A DNA stretch of 64,000 nucleotides from Rhodopirellula sp. Lineage in GTDB: Bacteria; Planctomycetota; Planctomycetia; Pirellulales; Pirellulaceae. The notes under the pieces are model-generated. The model did not search any database, was not told where the DNA came from, and was given only the letters and a program-made list of their open reading frames with translations. The stretch lies in assembly GCA_003513555.1 (NCBI GenBank), contig DOPG01000178.1:15517-79516 (forward strand), read 5' to 3'. The translations under genes were made by a program, and so were the position numbers. Below, in pieces: positions 55,376 to 64,000 of the stretch; the stretch's first letter is position 1, and every line of letters begins with the position of its first letter.

Positions 55376-58300
55376 TCACTCAACCTCGTTTGTACCGCGT
55401 TTACTCTTTTTCAGACTCACAAGATATGCCACGAGGTCCCTCAGTTCGCGTTTGGACATCAGCTTTGTGAGGTCTGCTGGCATGGATGAAATTCCCTTGC
55501 GTCTCGCTACGATCTCATCAAGCAAAATACGAACTTGCCCGCCATCATTTTGAATCAGCTCAACAAACTCCTCATTTTCGGACTTTACAATACCAGTGAA
55601 AACCTGACCAAGATCATTTGCAATCACTGCTGTTTCGAAATTTTTTGCTATTTGGGCATCCGGCAAACAGATCGACTCCAACAAGTACCTTCGATCTTTT
55701 TGACCGCCAATTCGGGTGAGTTCTGGTCCCACTGCACCTCCGGCCCGATCAATTTTGTGACATCGTAAACATGACAGTTTTGTGTTCTCAAAAAAGCTTG
55801 TTCGACCTTTTTTCGCATCTCCTCCCTCCAATGCCACCAGCCATGGTGCCAATGGATCCTGTTCGGACGATTCTTTGACATATTCCGCCAAGGCAATTTG
55901 CAAGTTAGTACTCACCGTTCCATTTGCAGCTTCCACCACGTTCAGTTGCACATCCGGTGAGAGCGTGCCAGCCAAGTAAGATCTGACACCCGCTTCAATC
56001 GTCGCCACAGCATCGGGAGCACCACATTCGGCCAAAATATCCCAAGCCAATTGCCTTACTTTCAGATCCCTGCTCTCGGTAGCCGCAATGAAACGTGGCA
56101 GTGAAGCTTCTGAATCGTGTTGTGCCAGCACTTTCAATGCCTCAGGCAATAACTCGGTAACAGGCTTTAACTTCACCTGCTTCGCCAAGACAACAGCACT
56201 CTTCGGACTCAAGCGATTCAGAGCAATCAAGGATACCGCGCGTGTTGCAGGTGAAAGACTTGCATTTGTAATCCGATTCACCAAGACCGGCGAAATTCCC
56301 GAAATCCCCAATTTCGAAGCAACCTCGATCGCCTTTTCACGAACGGACTCGGGTGCTGTAATCAGAGAATCGAGATGAGGCTCGAGGGCTTTCTTCGCGA
56401 CCAATACCTCACGTTCCGCCAGAGGCCGATGGGCATTCAGAACACGATCACGCGGGTCAGGTTTCGCCCATGTACCGAGCATCTCCAATGCTTCGATCCG
56501 CATTTCTGGGACCGCTGATTCCCGGCTTGCAAAAGTAGCCAATTTCATCGCGGAATCGGCGGTCCCAAGTCGATAGTTGGCATTCAATACCCGACGCAAC
56601 AACTTGTTTGCGCCATCGGAATTACCCACCAAGTCTGCCAACGCATTCATAGCCGATGGGATTGGTTGGTCATGAATCGCCCTCGCGGCCTCCAGCACTA
56701 CCAAATCACTTTGATCATCGAGAAAAAATGACGTTTCCTTCATTTTCAGCCGTCTTAATGCCACCACAGCAGCACGGCGGACCGATTCGCTGGCGTGTTT
56801 TCGCAAAGCTGCAATTTTCGTCGGATCGTGAAGGCTCGCCAAATACATCACCCCAGCATGTCGCAGGGCAGCATCCTTGTTTTCCGCAGACACCAGCCGC
56901 CCCACCACCAGGGGAAATGCATCAACATCTTTTAATTGAGCGAGGGCCAAGATGGAAAAATACTGGACACGTGACGAGGGATCACCCAAGAGCTCACGCA
57001 AACGCGCGACTGCGCCGGAATCCAGACGCTCCCCCGCAACCTTGGCTGCAGCTGCTCGCAAGACTTCATCCTGGTCCTGCAACAGCGGATGTAATTTTTT
57101 CAAAGATATCTCACGGGCCTCCGGATTCTTCCTAAGAATCTGATCAGCACCCCAGAGGGCGTGCAAACGCCCCACCGAATCAACGTCCGAATTGATCGCC
57201 AAAGCGACTAGCGTATCTAATTCGTGACGTCGTACTAGTTCCCACTGGGCCTCAAAACGGATACGGCGATCAGGATGAGTGAGATAATCAGTGAGTGCTT
57301 CAATCGTATGCCTCGACCAGTCTGATCCGAGTAACCGCTGTACCTCTTTCACGACCAGAGTGTCACGATGGCTGGGGTCCGTTACACGGTACATTCTTCC
57401 CTTGCCTAGCCCATCCCAGCCGTCAACCCAATCGCTGATGTAAAGAGCTCCATCAGGCCCGAACGCGAGATCCGTTGCCAACACCGACCAGATGGGATCA
57501 CTATCACTCGTGAGGCGATAGCCGGCCCCTTTCGGCTCCAGCGTAAAACTACGAATCCCACTATTTGCAGGACCGCCACGAAAATCACAAATGAAAAATT
57601 TGTCTTTCAGTGCATCACCGAAACCAGTGCCCGGATAAAATGCTAGGCCACTTGGCCCATCAGTCAAATTCACAATGGGAGGAACGATATACGCTGGTTG
57701 TTCCTCGTGAAGCGGTTCCCAAATTCGGTCGCGATTGAAAGGACCTCGATCAGGCAAGTACTGATAGTGCATCCGCCAACCTGAATCCCCACCTTCGAGT
57801 ATATGCACAACTCGAGCCTGATCTCCACTATCACTGTTGTTGTCAACAGAAAACAAATCCCCAACATCGTTAAATGCAAGTTCCTGAGGATTTCGAAGAC
57901 CGGTGGCAAAAACTTCAAGCCCGGACCCGTCCAACTCACAACGAAAAACAGCTCCTGATTCAGGGTCTGCTAATACTCGCCCGTCATCGGTAGTCACGTG
58001 ATATCCACGATCACCGATGCTGAAATACAAACGACCATCAGGTCCCAAAACGAGCCCATGCATATCGTGACCGCGGAATGCTACACGTACTCCATAGCCG
58101 TCTGACAAAACGACTCTCTCATCCGCAACCCCATTGTCATCCTTATCGACAAGTTTCCAAAGCTTCGGGATACAGGTGTAGTAGATATCAGAACCTCTAA
58201 CCAGAATTCCCGCACCGGTTCCCTCTTCAAGCCGGTTGAATCCGTTAGCCAAGACATAACTGCTATCGGCTTTTCCATCACCATCTGAATCCTCCAGGCG

Positions 58301-58741
58301 GCGTATTCGATCATCATGTTGTGCATAGGTGACGGCCGCATCACCCAGCAATCGTTTGTGATAGTCGATACGGTCTTGCACCGTTTGTGCGGCCAAGTCG
58401 GCTTTCACCCATTCCTCGTCGTGAGCGCGATTGTCTGTCACTCCCTGATTTTGGCGGAATGTCTCACAAACATAGACGCGACCTCGGTTATCGATCTCAA
58501 ACGCAACAACATTGGCAAGATCAGGCTCAGCCGCATACAACTGAATTTCCCAATCTGCCGGGATTCGTATCCCGGCCATCGACTCAACACCTTCCGAGGA
58601 CGCCCCCGCAACGTCTGGCTCGAGAGGCTCAGGCTGTTTGAACTCTTCTGCGGGAGAAGCCAACGATGCGTACAGTACTACCGCCCACACCAAAACAAAA
58701 TTCGATATTGTGTCCCGCAAAAGATTTCCTGTTATTTTCAT
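55376..58741 (-). CDS. PVC-type heme-binding dehydrogenase (beta-propeller, HEAT repeats, cytochrome c)
   Basis: This 1121-residue secreted protein has a signal peptide (about 8-31). Residues about 55-450 form a sorbosone/glucose dehydrogenase-like beta-propeller (RGHDMHGLVLGPDGRLYF, GLRNPQELAFN, DLAFGPDGALYISDW). Residues about 470-930 contain HEAT-like helical repeats. The C-terminal 135 residues form a cytochrome c domain with CLRCH and a likely methionine ligand in SSMP. The architecture is characteristic of PVC bacteria; a periplasmic sugar or alcohol oxidation with electron transfer to heme is inferred. It stands alone, divergent from the membrane protein gene at 59118. Confidence 0.9.
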   Translation of the reverse strand: MKITGNLLRDTISNFVLVWAVVLYASLASPAEEFKQPEPLEPDVAGASSEGVESMAGIRIPADWEIQLYAAEPDLANVVAFEIDNRGRVYVCETFRQNQGVTDNRAHDEEWVKADLAAQTVQDRIDYHKRLLGDAAVTYAQHDDRIRRLEDSDGDGKADSSYVLANGFNRLEEGTGAGILVRGSDIYYTCIPKLWKLVDKDDNGVADERVVLSDGYGVRVAFRGHDMHGLVLGPDGRLYFSIGDRGYHVTTDDGRVLADPESGAVFRCELDGSGLEVFATGLRNPQELAFNDVGDLFSVDNNSDSGDQARVVHILEGGDSGWRMHYQYLPDRGPFNRDRIWEPLHEEQPAYIVPPIVNLTDGPSGLAFYPGTGFGDALKDKFFICDFRGGPANSGIRSFTLEPKGAGYRLTSDSDPIWSVLATDLAFGPDGALYISDWVDGWDGLGKGRMYRVTDPSHRDTLVVKEVQRLLGSDWSRHTIEALTDYLTHPDRRIRFEAQWELVRRHELDTLVALAINSDVDSVGRLHALWGADQILRKNPEAREISLKKLHPLLQDQDEVLRAAAAKVAGERLDSGAVARLRELLGDPSSRVQYFSILALAQLKDVDAFPLVVGRLVSAENKDAALRHAGVMYLASLHDPTKIAALRKHASESVRRAAVVALRRLKMKETSFFLDDQSDLVVLEAARAIHDQPIPSAMNALADLVGNSDGANKLLRRVLNANYRLGTADSAMKLATFASRESAVPEMRIEALEMLGTWAKPDPRDRVLNAHRPLAEREVLVAKKALEPHLDSLITAPESVREKAIEVASKLGISGISPVLVNRITNASLSPATRAVSLIALNRLSPKSAVVLAKQVKLKPVTELLPEALKVLAQHDSEASLPRFIAATESRDLKVRQLAWDILAECGAPDAVATIEAGVRSYLAGTLSPDVQLNVVEAANGTVSTNLQIALAEYVKESSEQDPLAPWLVALEGGDAKKGRTSFFENTKLSCLRCHKIDRAGGAVGPELTRIGGQKDRRYLLESICLPDAQIAKNFETAVIANDLGQVFTGIVKSENEEFVELIQNDGGQVRILLDEIVARRKGISSMPADLTKLMSKRELRDLVAYLVSLKKSKRGTNEVE

Positions 58742-59117
58742 CTGTTATTCGAGTGGTATTCCAAGTTGCACTTCACGGTTTGTACGGTACCGGCAGCCCA
58801 GTTGGTTCAAGAACCTCAAGGGTTCGCAACCCACCAAAACAGCCAATACCAGTCTCGCACACCGGTAACGAGTACGCCAAGCCAGAAACTAAGCCGCTAT
58901 CGCCTTGAAAGGTCGATTGGTGTGGGGGCATAACCGAACAGTTTGACCAAAAATCTATTAAGATTAATGGGTCATCTTCCCTCAGAATAAACTGCAAGCT
59001 GCCTAGATGGCAATGATAAATCTGACATGCACCCGTGCTCACTCGAACCTGTTTTGATCTATCAAGCTTACCCATCCCTTGGTACTCCGTTCATAACCAC
59101 AGGCAACAACTTCACTG
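58742..59117. other. Intergenic region between divergent genes
   Basis: This 376-base gap must carry two promoters. A TTGACC with a TAATGG 16 bases on (near 58944) is a weak plus-strand match. No coding or RNA feature is supported. Confidence 0.4.
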
Positions 59118-59588
59118 ATGGATAATTCGCCGCAACCAACCCCGGACGAAGACAACCCGAGCCCGTCTCTGACGAATCCGGTACAGGAACCAGATCCTGT
59201 TGGCGACGAGGAGGTACAGGTTGATGAGAATGTCAATGATGATGCTCCTGTCATGGCTCGGATTGTCGATGACACACCCGACCGAATTGGTTCACCATTC
59301 GCGGCCGCCCCGAGCGGGAAAAAAAGACAACGACTTCCCGCAGTTACTTTTCACGATTTAGGGCCTCTCCAGTACACAGCCATCGGTGGGGTAGTGGCAG
59401 CTACCATGCTGCTAGGATTCGCAATCATTGCCTTGGCATGGTTTCCCCCCGGGGGTTGCATCATTACGGCACTTGGATGCGCCACTGCCACCCTTGGACT
59501 TCATTCCAAATTCAAACGCATCACCACGGGCATGTTAGTAACACACGCTTGTCTTTTTGTTGCGTGCTTCATTACCGCAAGTACATGA
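59118..59588 (+). CDS. Small membrane protein with acidic N-terminus
   Basis: This 156-residue protein has an acidic, Pro-rich cytoplasmic N-terminal half (1-75) and three hydrophobic helices (about 85-110, 112-127, 135-153). No family is recognised. The stop overlaps the next start in ATGA, so it is translationally coupled to the EEP-esterase gene. It could anchor or regulate that secreted enzyme, which is inference. Confidence 0.65.
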   Translation: MDNSPQPTPDEDNPSPSLTNPVQEPDPVGDEEVQVDENVNDDAPVMARIVDDTPDRIGSPFAAAPSGKKRQRLPAVTFHDLGPLQYTAIGGVVAATMLLGFAIIALAWFPPGGCIITALGCATATLGLHSKFKRITTGMLVTHACLFVACFITAST

Positions 59589-61555
59589 TCCCAAACTTCC
59601 CACTATCGAAAACGGTTTTTATCGTCGCCTCCTCTGTGTGGTTGATGTTCTCATCCGCTCCCATAACTGCCTTATGTGGTGCACCTGCACAGAAGAAAGT
59701 AGCCCAGAAAGCAACACCACAGGGCAAATCAAGCAAACATGTTCTCAGAGTTCTCAGCTACAACATTCACCACGCTGCAGGAACAGACGGGAAACTGGAC
59801 CTCAAACGCATCGCGAACGTGATTCAATCAGTAAACCCTGATGTCGTGTCCCTTCAGGAAGTTGATCAGCATGCTCGTCGAAGTGGCTCCATAAACCAAC
59901 CGACTGAGCTTGGCAAACTCACTGGTATGAGAGTTATATTCGCCGAGAACATTCCTCTCCAAGGCGGGTCTTATGGCAATGCGATCCTCAGCCGATTTGA
60001 GATCGATTCGAAGAACCACGCCCTCCTTCCCAACCACAGAAAGGGTGAGCAGCGAGGTTTGATAAGCTCAACATTACGTTGGCAAAGCCAAGGTGAACAA
60101 GCAAACAAATTCAACTTCACGGCAACCCATTTCGACCACCGATCGAATGACTCCGAGCGTGTCGCTTCAGCTCGCCAAGTCAATGAGCTAGCCATTTCAG
60201 ATCCAAACACACCCAGTCTCATCGCGGGCGACTTCAACGATGTACGTGGTAGTAAAACACTGGAAATTCTGCAAGAAAAATGGAGCATTGCGGGCCCAGA
60301 ACTCCCAACCGTTCCAGTAGCAGAACCGACACGACAAATTGACTTCATTCTTTACAGACCAATAAACCGGTGGACAGTACTTAAAACCGAGGTTCTCAAA
60401 GAATCAGTTGCCTCGGACCACCGAGCCATTCTTTCTGTGTTACGACTCAATGCGGCAACCAAAAACGCAATCGAGGATCCGGCAAAAGTAGCAGAAAAGG
60501 AGGACAGCAGTCGTCTGCTTAAAAAAAAGCAGAATCAAGAGCGTAGTGCGCTGCTCCGGTACCCCACAACGGACGGCCAAACACAATTTGCAAGGACAGC
60601 AACCGAATGGGCAGCCAGAAAGAAGTCGATTCTCACTGGGATGCAAACTGTCATGGGACAGTTGCCCCCATTCGTCTCACTAAAACCTCCTGAAGTAAAA
60701 TTGGTCGCAGAGGTTGACTGTGGAAATTATGTTCGACGCAGCATTGTGTATCAGCCACAACACGGCCACAAAGTACCAGCATTCCTGTGTGTTCCAAAAG
60801 CGGCACTGAAAAAAGATGCCCAGCCCCTGCCGGCTGTCCTTTGCCTTCACCCAACGGACAATACCGTTGGCAATGGAGTAGTCGTTGGCCTGGGCGGAAA
60901 ACCAAATCGTCAATACGCGAGTGAACTGGCGTCCCGCGGCTATGTCACTCTAGCCCCTGCATACCCACTACTGGCGGACTATCAACCTGATGTCATTGGA
61001 CTGGGTTGGAAAAGTGGAACACTCCTTGCCGTTTGGGACAACATACGCGGAATCGATCTTCTTTGCTCACTCCCATTCGTCAGACAGGATGCAATCGGTG
61101 CGATCGGACATTCACTGGGTGGCCACAATGCACTGTACACTGCTGCATTCGATGATCGGATCGCAGCTGTGGTTTCCAGTTGTGGTTTTGATTCCTATCA
61201 GGATTACTACGGTGGTGACCAATCGAAATGGCTACCAGGCAAAGGTTGGACTCAATTACGCTACATGCCAGAACTGGCCAATTACCGACAGAGGCTGGAC
61301 GAAATCCCCTTCGACTTTGACGAGATTCTCGCCGTAATCGCACCGCGACCAGTTCTCGTAGTCGCTCCCTTGCATGACTCAAATTTCCGAGTTGGCAGTG
61401 TAAGGCGGTTAGTGGAAAATGCGATCAATGTTTATGCTTTACATCAAGCAGAGAATCGTTTGACTCTCCTACAACCTGACTGCGCCCACGACTTCCCAAC
61501 TCCGATGAGGGACAAAGCCTATCAATTATTTGATCGAACACTGAAACCACAATGA
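59585..61555 (+). CDS. Secreted endonuclease/exonuclease/phosphatase-alpha/beta hydrolase fusion
   Basis: This 656-residue protein begins at ATG 59585, coupled to the previous gene; frames upstream are spurious. A signal peptide (about 5-32) is followed by an EEP metallo-phosphoesterase domain (about 53-300: RVLSYNIHH, SLQEVD with Glu92, TATHFDHRS, AGDFND, SDHRAI). The second domain (about 340-650) is a dienelactone/acetyl-xylan-esterase-like hydrolase with GHSLGGHNALY as nucleophile elbow and CAHDFP as the His. Both active sites look complete. Confidence 0.85.
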   Translation: MIPNFPLSKTVFIVASSVWLMFSSAPITALCGAPAQKKVAQKATPQGKSSKHVLRVLSYNIHHAAGTDGKLDLKRIANVIQSVNPDVVSLQEVDQHARRSGSINQPTELGKLTGMRVIFAENIPLQGGSYGNAILSRFEIDSKNHALLPNHRKGEQRGLISSTLRWQSQGEQANKFNFTATHFDHRSNDSERVASARQVNELAISDPNTPSLIAGDFNDVRGSKTLEILQEKWSIAGPELPTVPVAEPTRQIDFILYRPINRWTVLKTEVLKESVASDHRAILSVLRLNAATKNAIEDPAKVAEKEDSSRLLKKKQNQERSALLRYPTTDGQTQFARTATEWAARKKSILTGMQTVMGQLPPFVSLKPPEVKLVAEVDCGNYVRRSIVYQPQHGHKVPAFLCVPKAALKKDAQPLPAVLCLHPTDNTVGNGVVVGLGGKPNRQYASELASRGYVTLAPAYPLLADYQPDVIGLGWKSGTLLAVWDNIRGIDLLCSLPFVRQDAIGAIGHSLGGHNALYTAAFDDRIAAVVSSCGFDSYQDYYGGDQSKWLPGKGWTQLRYMPELANYRQRLDEIPFDFDEILAVIAPRPVLVVAPLHDSNFRVGSVRRLVENAINVYALHQAENRLTLLQPDCAHDFPTPMRDKAYQLFDRTLKPQ

Positions 61556-61926
61556 TGGGTGTGGCAACCAACGGAAGCTGGATGTTCACAAGCAGAAAAA
61601 TCAGGACCAAGAAGCAGCCGACGGTATCGAACTGGGATATCGGGCGACTTTAAGAGGTGAAATGCACCAGCATCTCACAAGATAACACTTGTAAGCGACG
61701 ACATTCGTGTAAGTCCAATGCTTGAAGTAGATGCAAAGCCCGAACAACTCGTAGGAAATGGCTCCTACACTGCGAACCAGTTTCTCAATCGGGAATAACA
61801 CAAACGCTATGAAGTTCCCGGTTTAAAGTAATTTCAAAACAGTACTATCTTCACTCACAAATCGGTATCAACTTGATGCAGTTGATAGGTGCCGCGATGC
61901 TTATATTTGCTGCCGGTCGAGTAAAC
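61556..61926. other. Intergenic region between converging genes
   Basis: This 371-base gap separates the EEP-esterase and C39-like genes. I see no coding frame with ribosome binding site, and no hairpin with T tract. Confidence 0.4.
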
Positions 61927-62796
61927 CTACGATTCAAATTTCTTGCACGGTCCGGCAACGTAGAGAGCTTCACCGGTGAACCGTGCCTGAAACTCTTCGT
62001 CACTCCATGTCGTTTTCCCAAAAGCAGGGTCGCCAATCACCCATTCGCCGGCATCGTTGCGTCCAAACACCACGACGGCATGCCTATCTCCACGAGACGA
62101 AAAGAGCCGCTTTGGAAAGGGAACATTGGGACTTTTGAAATGAACAATCGACAAATTCGGAAGCTGTTGTCCGGATACCCAAGCATCCGTATTTGATGAT
62201 GCAACGCAAATTTTGTGAAATGCCGTATTCGAATAAATCCTAACTCCGCGATACAGACCCAAGGATTCTGTACCTTGATCACTTGTCGAACATACTCTCA
62301 CAAGGTCCCGTTCTTCCGCAATGATTCCTGCGTTACGCAATAGAGTCACTGCTGCTGCGGGCGCACAGGTTGACGTATGGCTCTGAAGACAAATACCATC
62401 ATCCCACTGCGTCTCTTCACTGAGGCTCACCGGCGAAAATGCCGGACGAAGCAAAGGCAACAAGGTGTAGCCGAGAGCCATCGCCACCAAACTCAAAGCA
62501 ACCAATGACTGGGAGAATGATCGCAGTCCCGAATTGAAGGTTGCCAGCGCAGCAGTGAAACAAAGAAACGGCGCAATTGCACTCGACCAAAGCAGAACAT
62601 CAGGTACCGGCAGCAAGTCGAACCACTGAATACCACCGGCCAAGCTCAGCAGTAAAACAGCGGCAAGGCAAAGTGTGCTGGCCAAAAAAAACGGACTCGA
62701 TATGCCGTGAAGCAAACGCAGACTTCGACCTGCTGCGTACGCCAAGACCGATAATGCCAGTGTGGAAATAAGCCCCGAGACCAAACACGCCACCAT
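61927..62796 (-). CDS. Membrane protein with C39-like cysteine peptidase domain
   Basis: This 289-residue protein starts at ATG 62796, 7 bases after AGAGG. Four hydrophobic helices fill residues 1-120. The C-terminal domain (about 130-285) has the C39 pattern: Gln138 and Cys144 in LQSHTSTCAPAA, His239 in GDRHAVVVFG, and Asp256 in IGDPAFG. C39 enzymes process double-glycine leaders, but here there is no ABC transporter or leader peptide gene. Its orientation suggests an extracytoplasmic catalytic domain. Confidence 0.75.
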   Translation of the reverse strand: MVACLVSGLISTLALSVLAYAAGRSLRLLHGISSPFFLASTLCLAAVLLLSLAGGIQWFDLLPVPDVLLWSSAIAPFLCFTAALATFNSGLRSFSQSLVALSLVAMALGYTLLPLLRPAFSPVSLSEETQWDDGICLQSHTSTCAPAAAVTLLRNAGIIAEERDLVRVCSTSDQGTESLGLYRGVRIYSNTAFHKICVASSNTDAWVSGQQLPNLSIVHFKSPNVPFPKRLFSSRGDRHAVVVFGRNDAGEWVIGDPAFGKTTWSDEEFQARFTGEALYVAGPCKKFES

Positions 62797-63077
62797 AGAA
62801 GCACCTCTCAAAACATACGTATGTTAAGAAAAGATTAGCAACAAGTATAAATCTAAACAATGTTGTTTGAATCGGTTGGCTGCGCTATTTCAAATTCTTC
62901 ATAATCCGAAAATTCACTGGTTTTGGTGGCTGCTTATACCTAGACCGACTTAAAAATCCAAGATTCGTCGTATCTGACGATTGCTCCGGGACCTCTTGAC
63001 CAATCACGAGCCGCGAGACATGAGCCTGCTAGCATTAACACATGTCGCTATTTCTCGACACCCACTGCACATCATCC
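62797..63077. other. Intergenic region, 281 bases
   Basis: Short region between two minus-strand genes. Contains A/T-rich stretches near 62830-62940. No feature supported. Confidence 0.35.
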
Positions 63078-64000
63078 CTAATGCGTTGAAAATCTGTGCA
63101 CAGTCACTTCATTCAGCCGACCGCCTGGATTTAACAAAGTCGTTGGAAACGTCTCAAGATTCGGCGCGTTGGGATAATGCTGGGTCTCAAGACAAAATGC
63201 GTCGTGTCCTCCATAGCCGTTGGACCTTTCATTACCTGGCAAATGATTCGCGGTATATAGCTGCATTCCGGGTTGCGTAGTTTCGATTTCAAGCACTCGC
63301 CCTGATTTCGGATCAACCACCCGAGCAGCTTTCCGCAACTCGCCGGCCGAACCCCGCACAACGTAACAGTGATCGTATCCCTTGGTCGCAACCAGTTGAT
63401 TCACACGATCCCCCAATGGTAGACCCACACGAAAATCGAGCACCGTATCTGCGACTGAATTCAGTCTACCGGTAGGAATTAAATCGTCATCCACATCGAG
63501 GTACTGATCTGCTTCGATGGTTGCGACATGATCCATCGCTGAGCCGCTTCCCGCACCACCAAGATTCCAATAGCTGTGATTCGTCAAGTTCACGTGCGTA
63601 GGCGCATCCGTTGTCGCACTGAAAGCTATTCGAAGTTCGTTCTTGTCATTCCACGAATACTCGACAGACGCGTGGACAGTTCCGGGATAGCCTTCCTGCC
63701 CATCTGGACTTGTTAGCTGGAATCGCACCCCCGCCACGTCATTTTCATGAAACGATTCACCGCTCCAGTTCTGGTAGGTAAAATTGGTTTTTCCACCATG
63801 AATGTGGTGCTTACCTGCATTGGTTGTCACCTGATATTCCCTACCATCAATGGTAAATTTACCCTCTGCGATGCGGTTACAAAAACGACCAACGGTGCTG
63901 CCAAAATAGGGATGCCCCTCGAGGTAGGGAGCAAGTTCGTCAAACGCAAGATTGACATTTTCCCGCTTTCCATCCCGGTCTGGGACGTTGACATCGAGCA
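63078..64000 (-). CDS. galM: Aldose 1-epimerase (galactose mutarotase), 5' end cut off
   Basis: The frame runs from the window edge to a stop at 63078, about 307 codons. GHPYFGSTVGRFCNRIAEGK, HIHGGKTNF, LTNHSYWNLGG with the catalytic His, and the YGGHDAFCLETQHYPNAPN segment with the Glu base are all typical of GalM. The enzyme interconverts alpha and beta anomers of aldoses. The N-terminus is outside the window, so a signal peptide cannot be judged. A galT-like gene lies at the other end of the window but is too distant for one operon. Confidence 0.93.
   Translation of the reverse strand, partial: LDVNVPDRDGKRENVNLAFDELAPYLEGHPYFGSTVGRFCNRIAEGKFTIDGREYQVTTNAGKHHIHGGKTNFTYQNWSGESFHENDVAGVRFQLTSPDGQEGYPGTVHASVEYSWNDKNELRIAFSATTDAPTHVNLTNHSYWNLGGAGSGSAMDHVATIEADQYLDVDDDLIPTGRLNSVADTVLDFRVGLPLGDRVNQLVATKGYDHCYVVRGSAGELRKAARVVDPKSGRVLEIETTQPGMQLYTANHLPGNERSNGYGGHDAFCLETQHYPNAPNLETFPTTLLNPGGRLNEVTVHRFSTH

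Noticed and set aside
1..64000. tRNA, rRNA, CRISPR, insertion sequence, phage attachment site or replication origin
   Set aside because: I looked for T-arm patterns, spaced repeats, transposase motifs and terminal inverted repeats and saw none.

Overview
This window looks like chromosomal DNA from a planctomycete, most likely of the Pirellulales type. The markers are a C-type cytochrome/DUF1549/DUF1553 protein paired with a DUF1501 protein, a PVC-type heme-binding dehydrogenase with HEAT repeats, several planctomycete-style Ser/Thr kinases, an ECF sigma factor coupled to a kinase-TPR protein, a DUF1080 module, DapL and a membrane protein with an N-terminal NPYQP motif. No rRNA, tRNA, CRISPR array, insertion sequence or prophage was recognised. 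Genes lie on both strands in short operons, with many 4-8 bp overlaps.

Layout: 1-619 is a truncated pseudokinase. 1048-6415 is an alpha-glucan block (glgA, a galT-like gene, GH57 glucanotransferase). 6479-9435 holds a soluble histidine kinase, dapL and rpsT, the last two separated by a bidirectional terminator. 9556-13878 is a tetrapyrrole/molybdenum cofactor block (SUMT-HemD fusion, a CMD-family protein, mobA, moeA). 14693-19525 is a minus-strand secreted module (EF-hand protein, PSCyt1/PSD1 protein, DUF1501 protein). 19754-25949 holds the ECF sigma factor and kinase pair, an M41-like peptidase, a zinc alcohol dehydrogenase and a response regulator with an anti-sigma-like output. 26331-31297 holds a sulfotransferase, a CsrA with a long C-terminal extension, a secreted esterase and an AsnB.

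31299-35759 is a minus-strand signalling operon (FHA-like protein, membrane Ser/Thr kinase, lipoprotein-like protein) followed upstream by a coiled-coil protein. 36307-40275 has a small protein, a DUF1080-PhoD fusion and a thioredoxin-trypsin fusion. 40622-47278 has metG, a hydrolase, a GNAT enzyme, an intact HtrA next to a rearranged pseudo-HtrA, and an SDR. 47402-54715 has an MBL hydrolase, a ROK kinase overlapping a NagB/PIG-L fusion, a PhoD phosphatase and PlsC. 54694-64000 has a gene interrupted by a stop codon, the PVC heme-binding dehydrogenase, a membrane protein/EEP-esterase pair, a membrane C39-like peptidase and a truncated galM.

The features most worth follow-up are the HtrA/pseudo-HtrA pair, in which a PDZ domain sits inside the protease fold; the ROK-NagB/PIG-L amino-sugar pair with altered NagB active-site residues; the several enzyme fusions; the extended CsrA; and an orphan terminator facing away from moeA. 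All assignments come from reading the sequence; no database search was run.
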